Source: Candidatus Methanophagales archaeon ANME-1-THS (GTDB taxonomy: Archaea > Halobacteriota > Syntropharchaeia > Alkanophagales > Methanospirareceae). From it: a DNA stretch of 13,486 nt. Numbering within the stretch: position 1 is the first letter of the stretch; each line of letters begins with the position of its first letter. The translations under genes and the position numbers were made by a program. Positions 7,373-13,486 of this stretch are shown in pieces. Where the stretch lies: NCBI GenBank assembly GCA_004212135.1, contig RXIE01000079.1, positions 1-13,486 of the forward strand, given 5' to 3'. Under the pieces are notes generated by a model. That model saw only the letters and a list, made by a program, of their open reading frames with translations, was not told the DNA's origin and did no database searches.

Positions 7373-8300
7373 TAGGTCCAATTGTGTATATCACCTCAGA
7401 GCTTTCTGGCCACGAAGCTGACTCGGTTATCCCTATTACCTTCTCTTCTTCAATATCTATCGTTGCCACAATAATCGTTGTCTCCCCCTTCGGTTGTATA
7501 TAAACATCAACTAACAGTTTCTCTCCAACCAATCTCTGACGAGTCGTAGAGCTAGATTCTCTTTTTTCTATCTTCTCTTTTATCCACGGATCATTTTCCG
7601 CTATCTCATATGCTTTATCTGATTTTTCCTGCCCCATCTTGCCGCCCCAAGAATCTTCAGCTATATATATTACTCTCCTCTCTGTAAGACTTACCGAGAC
7701 AGAGTAGGATATCATGGTTCCGACAATGCCTATGTTTACCATGACCAACCTTTCTCCCGGTCTCTCCCTTTTAATTTTACTCTCTTCCTTGATTTCGTTG
7801 ACCCATGGAATCTCATAAGGTAATCCCGCTATCTTCTCATTCACGATTTCGTGATTGAGCGCGATCTCAATCGCTTCTACTCGTTCTTCTTCAGTTACTC
7901 CTCTGGGAGGCATCGGTTTGAAGTGGGTGTTTATAAGCATATTCATTATTTTTCCCTCATCCAAATCCACGATCACTTCGACCTTCGTTACCCATTCGGA
8001 TCCGCCAATATACATCTCTACTACTGGGCATGTGTTTAAGACACTTTTTCCTTCGATGTATTGTTCACTCGTCGTCGTGTTTACGTACGATATACTGTAT
8101 TCCTTGCCCTTCAGCATTTCCTTTATTCTTTCGTCTTCGAATGCTATTTTGATTGCTTTCGATTTTTCTTTATCTGTTAATTCTTTTATTGAACTTGGTT
8201 GCTGATTTGACCCTTCATGAAAGATACCTACAATCACCGCTCCCACGAATATGCATCCACTGATTGCACACAAACAAATTATAGCCCCTGTCTTTTTCAT
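7353..8300 (-). CDS. Membrane-anchored protein with three PepSY-like repeats
   Basis: A 315-residue protein with an N-terminal hydrophobic segment (TGAIICLCAISGCIFVGAVI) acting as a signal anchor; ISGC inside it resembles a lipobox, so lipidation is possible. After it come three diverged modules of about 75-85 residues, each with a charged helix such as EKxxAIxIAxxDExIxExL followed by strands with V(K)VxVDLxExKV endings, starting near residues 40, 125 and 215. This plan resembles PepSY/YkoI-type domains, known as protease-inhibitor-like or surface modules, but I cannot confirm the family. I chose ATG at 8300 because GGCGGTGAT lies 9 bases before it; GTG at 8309 abuts that site. It lies 65 bases after the Cys-rich gene and 18 bases before the next, in the same putative operon. 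Confidence 0.7.
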   Translation of the reverse strand: MKKTGAIICLCAISGCIFVGAVIVGIFHEGSNQQPSSIKELTDKEKSKAIKIAFEDERIKEMLKGKEYSISYVNTTTSEQYIEGKSVLNTCPVVEMYIGGSEWVTKVEVIVDLDEGKIMNMLINTHFKPMPPRGVTEEERVEAIEIALNHEIVNEKIAGLPYEIPWVNEIKEESKIKRERPGERLVMVNIGIVGTMISYSVSVSLTERRVIYIAEDSWGGKMGQEKSDKAYEIAENDPWIKEKIEKRESSSTTRQRLVGEKLLVDVYIQPKGETTIIVATIDIEEEKVIGITESASWPESSEVIYTIGPNASKLP

Positions 8301-8365
8301 TTCTTTCACATCACCGCCTTTTGTTTTTATCTCCTTGAGTTACAGACATGACGGGCTCACCATGA

Positions 8366-8863
8366 CTATGTCCCTTCTTGCACCCTGCAAGAAGCATGAG
8401 CATCATTCGAAGCAGCTGCGCAGTTACAATAGACATCCACATAAGCGTTGTGTTCATATCCTTCGTACCCTGGTCTTATATCATGCCAATGATCGCCGCT
8501 TTTACTACAAACAAAATATCCAAAGTTCTCTTGTTGCCATGGAGTGCAATATCCACTATTGATAATCTCTGTTGTACAGATCCTCGTTCTAAGCCAACAG
8601 TTGTAAATACAATTACCGCACTCAGGTCCTGCACAACACGTTCCTGTATAATGTATCTTCACCCTATCTGTTGCGGCATATAAAGTTGCTTGTACCTTGG
8701 CATAAGCACACAGATTTGGGCTAGTGTCTGTATCTTCGCAATAATCACTCCAATCATGCCAACAGAAGAAATAAGTCTTCTCCCTCTCCTTATTCTGCTG
8801 CGCCCTCCACCCAATACCGGGGTATACGTTTATCTTCTGTCTTATCTCATCTTTTACACTCAT
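8366..8863 (-). CDS. Cysteine-rich protein, candidate substrate of radical SAM enzyme
   Basis: No known family recognised. It has 165 residues with 14 Cys, many Tyr and Trp, a cluster TCCAGPECGNCIYNC in the middle and a VYCNC near the end. The first 30 residues (MSVKDEIRQKIN onwards) are charged and Cys-free, rather like a leader region, and there is no signal peptide. The start is well supported: the stop codon of radical SAM B lies 4 bases upstream and GGTGA overlaps it as ribosome binding site, so translation is probably coupled. The Cys pattern and position directly after a radical SAM/SPASM gene suggest a ribosomally made, post-translationally modified protein or a metal/disulphide-rich protein. 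This is inference; an ordinary metal-binding protein is the main alternative. Confidence 0.7.
   Translation of the reverse strand: MSVKDEIRQKINVYPGIGWRAQQNKEREKTYFFCWHDWSDYCEDTDTSPNLCAYAKVQATLYAATDRVKIHYTGTCCAGPECGNCIYNCWLRTRICTTEIINSGYCTPWQQENFGYFVCSKSGDHWHDIRPGYEGYEHNAYVDVYCNCAAASNDAHASCRVQEGT
8806..8828. repeat. Perfect 23-bp inverted repeat, arm 1
   Basis: This 23-nt segment within the start of the Cys-rich gene (codons for VYPGIGW) is the exact reverse complement of 9754-9776 in radical SAM gene A. The shared core on the plus strand begins ACCCAATACCGGGG and ends in TATACG. The match stops abruptly at both ends. Confidence 0.9.
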
Positions 8864-8867
8864 TTTT

Positions 8868-9669
8868 TCACCACTCTATATACTTACAGCAAGTCTCAAA
8901 CGGATTCATCATCTCTTCTGAGCTCCTTATAACCGCTTGAATCGGCTGTGGATGCCTCCCTATGACTTTTTGATGCCTTTGGCAGTCCCAATAATTCAGG
9001 TCCGGAGTAACTGCTACTCCGTAGATGCCAGCAGCACATCCCGTTTCAATACAGGTCACGAGCGTTTTGACGTGGTTACTTGCATATTCCTTACCTTTAA
9101 GCCACTTAGTAAATCTGACACTTTTGTTTGAATTTTTGAATGGCTGATAGAGTTCGAAATTTAACATCGCGCACTCGTATTTCCAGCAGAGCTCGATGAT
9201 GTGGTCAATGCTGTGGAAGTTCCACCTGCACAGCATGGAATGTTTAATCCCATATTCTTTTAAGCACCCCCAATGCCGCAATCGCCTTATCATACGAACC
9301 TCTTCCACGAATTCGGTCATGAGTTTCCCGGTCACCGTCAATACTTACCTGAATTCCGTCATTTTTCTCAAAAACATCAATATATTTTGGTATCAGAAGA
9401 CCATTTGTGCTTAATATGAGGTGGTCTTGATATTCCCTGATTAAATCGCAGAGTTGCTCAAACTTGGAATACAACAAAGGCTCGCCGCCGCTCAGGATTA
9501 TACTATACTCTTTAAGTGGTAATTCTGTGTTCAAGAAATCTTCACAGAGACTTTTTATGATTTCTAAAGGCATTTCGGTGGATGTAGGAGAGTAGTTCTG
9601 GCAATAGCAGTGCCTGCAGCTCAATTGACAGTTACTGGTGAGGTGCAGAGCTAAGAAGTTTTCAACCAT
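8868..9669 (-). CDS. Radical SAM/SPASM protein B (frameshifted)
   Basis: Radical SAM enzyme with a SPASM-like C-terminus, the layout of peptide and protein maturases. The first part (start 9669) has the cluster motif CQLSCRHC (Cys 14, 18, 21), SGGEPLL, a STNG strand and VSIDGDRETHDRIRG. It breaks at about residue 137: the frame ends in LGVLKRIWD while another frame carries on as KEYGIKHSMLCRW. Removing one A from the four-base run at 9258-9261 joins them into about 266 residues. The second part has GCAAG...VTPDLNYWDCQRHQ and a terminal CC, which fit auxiliary cluster ligands. ATG 9669 has GAGG five bases ahead and overlaps the stop of gene A by 19 bases. The Cys-rich gene follows after 4 bases. 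The frameshift may be a real lesion or a sequence error. Confidence 0.8.
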
Positions 9670-10456
9670 GATGTCCTCGCCTCTTTATTCCTTTCCCATT
9701 CATCCGTCTTTGTCAACGCCAGATAGCCCCGTTCATCTTCCTCAATCTGGTATCGTATACCCCGGTATTGGGTGGAATAATAGACGCTCCGATCAACTCG
9801 CTTAAAATACTGCAATGCAATTTCATCAAGTTCGTAACGTCTCTTTTCAGATTCCTCCCTTTCATGATCCGGGCAGAAAGGGCAGTATATCTTTATAGCA
9901 AACTCAGGATTTATCCCGTGGAGAAACTCGCATGTATCTCTAAACGTTGAAGCATCTACGTTTGAAAAAGGAATTAAAGAAACGGCTGTTAGGCCTTCGA
10001 ACTTTTCACTAACCAATTTAAGCGCATCTATTGTGCTTCGATTACTATGACCGGTGTATCCTTTATGCCACTCATCATCCAAGCTGCGAAAAGATATATT
10101 AATCCTATCCAGACCAAGGGCATTTGCTTCTTCAACGAAATTTGCATCGATAAGAGAACCATTCGTTATGAGCATGACTGAATAATTTGTATTCTTTTTA
10201 AATGATTCAATCAGTTTTAGTACTTCTTCCTTTTGAAGTAAAGGCTCGCCCCCGCTAATCATAAACATGGTTGTTGCATCTCTATCTAAAGTTAGCAGAA
10301 GCGCCGTGAGCTTATCAATAGATATTCCTACCGGGGGCACTCCCTTTAGACCGCAACAACATTCCGTGGGACACCATTTGCAATTCCAATTGCACCCCCA
10401 CAGTTTAATGTTGATCCTGTATTTCTTTCTGCCAACACTATATGTCTATGCGTCAT
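9651..10456 (-). CDS. Radical SAM protein A (start frame disrupted)
   Basis: Radical SAM enzyme without SPASM, about 268 residues. The cluster motif CNWNCKWC is coded at 10371-10394, followed by SGGEPLLQ, an ITNGS strand and, in the second half, CPFCPDHE, which might bind a second cluster or metal. The frame is open from 10445 down to the stop at 9651 but contains no ATG, GTG or TTG before the Cys motif. The first such codon, GTG at 10340, would remove the motif. An ATG at 10456 in another frame gives MTHRHIVLAER and would join to KYRINIKLWGC if one A were added near 10422-10428. The layout resembles activase-type or peptide-modifying radical SAM proteins; the substrate is unknown. It is the first gene of the minus-strand operon and overlaps gene B by 19 bases. 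Confidence 0.72.
9754..9776. repeat. Perfect 23-bp inverted repeat, arm 2
   Basis: Exact reverse complement of 8806-8828. Here it lies near the 3' end of radical SAM gene A, coding on the minus strand for STQYRGIR. The two arms are about 925 bases apart and enclose almost all of radical SAM B. Confidence 0.9.
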
Positions 10457-10475
10457 AAAAAAACTTTCGATTCGT

Positions 10476-10499
10476 ATTCATAATTAAGGAATTATGAAT
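10476..10499. promoter_or_regulatory. 10-bp dyad in the divergent promoter of the radical SAM block
   Basis: ATTCATAATT (10476-10485) and AATTATGAAT (10490-10499) form a perfect palindrome around AAGG. It lies 20 bases upstream of the probable radical SAM A start (10456) and overlaps its likely TATA element on the minus strand (TTAATTATG). A half-site ATTCATAA recurs at about 10524-10531 towards mfnF. This is the architecture of an operator for a dimeric regulator; no regulator gene is in the window. Confidence 0.55.
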
Positions 10500-10556
10500 G
10501 TATTATCATCAATTGTGCTATTTATTCATAAAATTGTTACAACTATGGTGGATACT

Positions 10557-11333
10557 ATGATACTGGGCTTAGATGTGGGAGGCGCGAATACGAAAGCAGC
10601 GAATTCAGATCGTTCGTTTGTACGGCTAATTTATGCTCCTCTCTATAGAAACAAGGCAATTCTCCACGGCGTGTTGGCTGATGTGAAACGAGCGTTGGAG
10701 GCGGAACGGAAAGGGATAGAAGCAGTGGGGGCAGTGGTGACGGATGAAATATGCGGCTGCTTTAACACGAAGAAAGAAGGTGTTTTATGCATAAAAAACA
10801 CAGTCTCCAGCATTTTTTCGGATGTGCACTTTTTTGATAAAGATTGCAGATTTAAGGATGGTTCCTCGGTGGATAAAGACCCTGTTTCTTCGCCGCGACC
10901 AACTGGCTGGCATCTGCATGGTTCCTATCTAAAGAATACAAAAACGCGATTTTCGTTGATATCGGAAGCACCACAACAGACGTAATTGTTACTCGTTTTC
11001 GAGTAAAGGAGAGGCAAAAAAACAGAATGAGTGCAATGCAAAGACTTGCAAGGGTTCTGTGCAGTGATCTCGATGAAATAGGTGAGGAAGGCGCGGCCGG
11101 TATTGCAGAGCAGATAAAGGAAGCGCAAGTAGGGGAGTTGGTAGATTCGATGAAGCGAATAAAAGCGAAAACTGGGTTAAAAAAGGTGGTATCGGCGTTG
11201 ACAAAGAATTTTATCCTGAAAGAAGCGGCAGATTTGCTGAATATGGACTTCTTATCGCTTTCCTCTCTATAGTAAGGAAATATCGGCGGTATTTCCTGCT
11301 TATGCGGTGGCGAAGTTGTTGGAAAATCAGTAA
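10557..11333 (+). pseudogene. mfnF: Broken methanofuran biosynthesis gene mfnF
   Basis: MfnF joins the furan and tyramine-glutamate parts of methanofuran (APMF-Glu synthase) and belongs to an ASKHA-type, hydantoinase-like family. Visible pieces are MILGLDVGGANTKAA at the start (ATG 10557, with GGTGGAT just before it), AATNWLASAWFLSKEYKN then IFVDIGSTTTDVIV in a second frame, MSAMQRLARVLCSDLDEIG and DLLNMDFLSLSS in that frame, and KEISAVFPAYAVAKLLENQ in a third frame to the TAA at 11333. Frameshifts lie near 10885-10892 and 11268-11270. The jump from TTTDVIV almost straight to the NRMSAMQRLARV segment suggests that roughly 70-100 residues are missing against a usual length near 330. Two frameshifts plus an internal deletion indicate a true pseudogene; a functional copy would be expected elsewhere. 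Confidence 0.75.
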
Positions 11334-11348
11334 ATACCGCCCTTTTTG
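11285..11348 (+). terminator. Inverted repeat plus T5 after the mfnF remnant
   Basis: GGCGGTATTT (11285-11294) pairs perfectly with AAATACCGCC (11332-11341), and TTTTT follows at 11343-11347. The second arm overlaps the stop of the mfnF reading frame. It could act as terminator for that transcript, though the 37-nt loop is long. Confidence 0.4.
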
Positions 11349-11375
11349 CATTGTATTCCGCTTAACACCCGGGAA

Positions 11376-11384
11376 TTTTTATGG
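11376..11384 (+). promoter_or_regulatory. Probable promoter of the deaminase gene
   Basis: CGGGAA followed by TTTTTATGG looks like BRE plus box A about 30 bases before the ATG at 11412. That spacing would place transcription start within a few bases of the start codon, a leaderless or nearly leaderless mRNA, which fits the absence of a clear ribosome binding site. Confidence 0.45.
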
Positions 11385-11411
11385 TGCCTTACAAATGGTA
11401 TAAGTATAACC

Positions 11412-12695
11412 ATGTCGATTCTGATAAAGAGCGTGTTGGTGGACGGTAAAGAGAAGGACATCTCCATTGAGGGTAACGTGATAGACGCGATTAGCGATCC
11501 GGGCAGTGCTAAGCGGATTAGGGAAGCGGAGTTTGTTCTTGAGGGTAAGAATAAAGCTGCAATTCCGGGCATGTTCAACGGACATACCCATGCGGCAATG
11601 ACTTTGCTGCGAGGCTATGCAGACGATATGCCGCTCCACGAATGGCTTTCAACGAAGATCTGGCCGTTAGAGGCGAGGATGACCGAGGATGAGGTCTACT
11701 GGGGCACGAAGCTCGCCTGCCTCGAGATGATCCAATCAGGCACCACCTTCTTTAACGATATGTACTGGTACTGGGAGGGCAGTGCGCGAGCGGTCGCGGA
11801 ATCCGGACTCCGAGCGATGTTATCCGCGGTGTTTATCGACGGATTTAATGACGAGAAGGCGAGAGAGCAGATACGGAGGAATGAAGCCCTGTATGAGGCA
11901 AGTAAACAGCTATCAGAGCGGATTATCTTCGCACTCGGGCCCCATGCACTCTATACCGTCTCGAGAGAGAGCCTTTACTGGGTGAAGGAATTCTCGGAGA
12001 AGCATGATCTTCTGGTTCATATGCACATATCGGAGACCAAAGAGGAGGTCGAGGAGTGCATAACGCGCTATGGGATGCGACCGGTGGAATTCCTCGCTGA
12101 GCTCGAGTTGTTAAGTCCGCGGATCATCGCCTGCCATTGCGTTCATCTGAGCAGGAAGGAGATGGAGTTGCTCAAGAACCACAACGTGAAGATCGTGCAT
12201 AATCCGGTCTCGAATATGAAGCTCGCGGCGGGAAGAATGCCGTATGAGGAGCTGAAGAAGGCGGGTTTATACCCCAATATCGCATTGGGAACGGATGGCT
12301 GCGCCTCTAACAACAACCTCGACCTGTTCGAGGAGATGAAGATCGCGTGTTTGGTTCATAAGGCAGGTTCTGGTGACCCGACGAGCATGTCCGCGCAGGA
12401 AGCGTTTGAGCTCGCCACGAGTCATGGTGCCCATGTCTTCAGGTTGAATTCAGGTGTCATCGCGGAAGGAAAGCTGGCAGATATCGTCCTGCTCGACTTG
12501 AAGAAGGTGGAACTCGTGCCGAACCATAATTTGGTCTCGAATATTGTGTATGCGGCGAATGGGAGTTGTGTGGACACGGTCATCTGCGATGGTGCGATTG
12601 TAATGGAGGGCCGAAAGGTCGAAGGGGCGGAGGAGATCACCGAGAAGGCGCAAGAGGTTGCTTACAAGCTCGTGAGCAGCGATGATTCCTCGTGA
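11412..12695 (+). CDS. dadD: 5'-deoxyadenosine / S-adenosylhomocysteine deaminase (DadD-like)
   Basis: Amidohydrolase of the ATZ/TRZ type, 427 residues, matching archaeal DadD and the MTA/SAH deaminases. It deaminates 5'-deoxyadenosine, SAH, methylthioadenosine or adenosine to the inosine form, salvaging by-products of SAM enzymes. Metal ligands visible are His58 and His60 (NGHTHAAM), His205 (HMHISET) and Asp295 (GTDGCAS); Glu208 and His178 (GPHALYT) match substrate or catalytic positions of the family, and Glu87 and Ser299 also fit. The start at 11412 (MSILIKSVLVDG) is chosen from the family N-terminus; the longer frame from 11346 has no support. The gene's GTGA end overlaps a possible short next frame. 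Its closeness to radical SAM genes is suggestive, since 5'-deoxyadenosine inhibits such enzymes, but they do not share a transcript. Confidence 0.9.
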   Translation: MSILIKSVLVDGKEKDISIEGNVIDAISDPGSAKRIREAEFVLEGKNKAAIPGMFNGHTHAAMTLLRGYADDMPLHEWLSTKIWPLEARMTEDEVYWGTKLACLEMIQSGTTFFNDMYWYWEGSARAVAESGLRAMLSAVFIDGFNDEKAREQIRRNEALYEASKQLSERIIFALGPHALYTVSRESLYWVKEFSEKHDLLVHMHISETKEEVEECITRYGMRPVEFLAELELLSPRIIACHCVHLSRKEMELLKNHNVKIVHNPVSNMKLAAGRMPYEELKKAGLYPNIALGTDGCASNNNLDLFEEMKIACLVHKAGSGDPTSMSAQEAFELATSHGAHVFRLNSGVIAEGKLADIVLLDLKKVELVPNHNLVSNIVYAANGSCVDTVICDGAIVMEGRKVEGAEEITEKAQEVAYKLVSSDDSS

Positions 12696-12817
12696 AACGG
12701 CTCATGGTTCTTCTTCAGATGGGTAGCGATGCAGATGCGGTGAAGATTAGTCAAAGAACGAATTGGCTCGATCGGGTTACTTATAAAAGTGCACCATTAT
12801 ATCTCGTGGGGTTATGA
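12692..12817 (+). pseudogene. Possible purE N-terminal stub
   Basis: A GTG overlapping the deaminase stop (GTGA) opens a 41-codon frame that begins VKRLMVLLQMGSDADAVKI. The part MVLLQMGSDADAVK resembles the N-terminal phosphate-binding strand of PurE (N5-CAIR mutase, usually ..IIMGSxSD..). After about residue 19 the resemblance stops and the frame ends at 12817, running through the promoter of the next gene. It could be a truncated purE once coupled to the deaminase. The match is short, so chance is possible. Confidence 0.35.
12780..12789 (+). promoter_or_regulatory. Probable TATA box of the FKBP gene
   Basis: CTTATAAAAG lies 57-66 bases upstream of the FKBP ATG. A transcript from it would have a leader of roughly 40 bases holding GGAGAG (12832-12837), a normally spaced ribosome binding site. 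Confidence 0.5.
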
Positions 12818-12845
12818 ATAATAAAACAGATGGAGAGAAGAAAGC

Positions 12846-13274
12846 ATGAGACTGGCACGACATGGTGATACCGTTAAGGTTCACTACACGGGCAAATTGG
12901 AGGATGGCACGGTATTTGATTCCTCGAGGGATCGTGATCCGCTGCAATTTACTCTCGGCGAGGGTCAGGTAATCCCCGGCTTTGAACAAGCGGTCGTCGG
13001 GATGAATGTGGACGAATCGAAGACCGTCACGATACCGATGGAAAAAGCGTATGGCGCCCACCGTGAGGAGATGGTACTCGTGGTGGGTCGGAATAAATTT
13101 CCAGAGCACCTGCTCTTAGAGGTTGGTCAGCAGTTACAAATCCGTCTCGAGGATGGCCAATTAATTTTCGTCACGGTAACCGAGGTCACTGAATCGAGCG
13201 TGACGTTGGATGCCAATCATCCGTTAGCAGGGAAAGACCTCACGTTTGATATCCACCTCGTAGCGATTGGCTAA
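12846..13274 (+). CDS. SlyD-like FKBP peptidyl-prolyl isomerase
   Basis: Cytosolic cis-trans prolyl isomerase with chaperone activity, 142 residues, the short archaeal FKBP type. The FKBP fold is split: VKVHYTGKLEDGTVFDSS (10-27), FTLGEGQVIPGFEQAVVGM (35-53) and the C-terminal NHPLAGKDLTFDIHLV (124-139) form the isomerase part. The insert at about residues 70-120 (from YGAHREEMV to VTESSVTL) is the 'insert-in-flap' chaperone domain typical of SlyD. It has no histidine-rich tail as in E. coli SlyD, so nickel handling is not suggested. The ATG at 12846 has GGAGAG about 8-10 bases ahead. It is a monocistronic-looking gene between the deaminase and a helicase, each with its own TATA element. Confidence 0.95.
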   Translation: MRLARHGDTVKVHYTGKLEDGTVFDSSRDRDPLQFTLGEGQVIPGFEQAVVGMNVDESKTVTIPMEKAYGAHREEMVLVVGRNKFPEHLLLEVGQQLQIRLEDGQLIFVTVTEVTESSVTLDANHPLAGKDLTFDIHLVAIG

Positions 13275-13320
13275 CCGTTTCGGTACTGGTAACTGGTATG
13301 TGCGTGGGCAAGGTTGTGCT

Positions 13321-13361
13321 TATAACCTTTTTATACTCGTAGTGGTATAGGTGTTATAAAG
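13321..13361. promoter_or_regulatory. Inverted repeat with two TATA-like boxes before the helicase gene
   Basis: TATAAC (13321-13326) and TATAC (13332-13336) are mirrored by GTATA (13345-13349) and GTTATA (13353-13358) around an 8-nt centre. The arms contain TTTTTATA and GTTATAAAG, either of which could serve as box A for the helicase gene at 13407. The nearer one would give a leader of about 20-25 bases. Symmetry in such a place may also be a regulator site. Confidence 0.4.
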
Positions 13362-13406
13362 TGAGGTAAATAAGAGAGAGGTTTAGACTTTTTTCTTGAA
13401 TAATAG

Positions 13407-13486
13407 ATGGCATATTTTAGAGAACTAGGTATTATTGAGCCTATTTTGAAATCAATAGAAGAAGCGAAGTTTGAGAGACCAACTGA
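13407..13486 (+). CDS. DEAD-box RNA helicase, N-terminal part only
   Basis: Only 26 codons are inside the window. They read MAYFRELGIIEPILKSIEEA and then KFERPTE, the start and Q motif of DEAD-box helicases (F..LG.....L..I....F..PTxIQ), which contacts the adenine of ATP. Such enzymes unwind structured RNA in ribosome assembly and at low temperature. The ATG follows an AT-rich leader and no strong ribosome binding site is seen. The Q motif is cut by the window end, so the subfamily cannot be told. Confidence 0.8.
   Translation, partial: MAYFRELGIIEPILKSIEEAKFERPT

Noticed and set aside
8690..8932. Hydrophobic plus-strand frame of 80 codons opposite the Cys-rich gene
   Set aside because: It is antisense to a well-placed gene with a good ribosome binding site. 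Its hydrophobic look is a mirror effect of the opposite strand's codons.
1..13486. CRISPR arrays, tRNA or rRNA genes, insertion sequences
   Set aside because: I saw no regularly spaced repeats, cloverleaf-like sequence, rRNA signature, transposase motif or terminal inverted repeats with target duplications.

Overview
The window looks like a piece of a euryarchaeal chromosome, most plausibly from a methanogen or methanogen-related alkane/methane-oxidising lineage (inference). Supporting signs are a group II chaperonin (thermosome), a membrane-anchored LonB protease, a DadD-type 5'-deoxyadenosine/SAH deaminase, a SlyD-like FKBP, the remains of a methanofuran biosynthesis gene (mfnF), archaeal TATA-type promoters and GGTGAT-type ribosome binding sites.

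Layout: (1) 1-6577 is ordinary, fairly GC-rich core: thermosome on the minus strand, divergent from aspartate kinase, then lonB and a DUF92 membrane protein in tandem on the plus strand. (2) 6578-10456 is an AT-richer accessory block read entirely on the minus strand. In order of transcription it holds two radical SAM genes (A and B), a 14-cysteine protein, a membrane-anchored protein with three PepSY-like repeats, and a second membrane-anchored protein with an internal duplication. Two short relics of further radical SAM genes lie after the two anchored-protein genes. (3) 10457-11341 holds an mfnF copy broken by frameshifts and an internal deletion. (4) 11342-13486 returns to core genes: DadD deaminase, a possible purE stub, SlyD-like FKBP and the first 26 codons of a DEAD-box RNA helicase that runs off the window.

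The core genes share a proteostasis theme (thermosome, LonB, FKBP, DEAD-box helicase), although they are not one operon. The accessory block is the unusual part. Tight spacing (19-nt overlap, 4-nt gap, 18-nt gap, TGATG coupling) makes it look like one operon. I read it as a candidate radical-SAM maturation system with a Cys-rich substrate and surface-exposed partners. DadD, which can recycle the 5'-deoxyadenosine released by radical SAM enzymes, lies less than 1 kb away. Three genes of this block carry single-base frameshifts, so it is either decaying or affected by homopolymer errors in the assembly. A perfect 23-nt inverted repeat links the radical SAM A and Cys-rich genes. A 10-bp dyad sits in the divergent promoter that drives the block.
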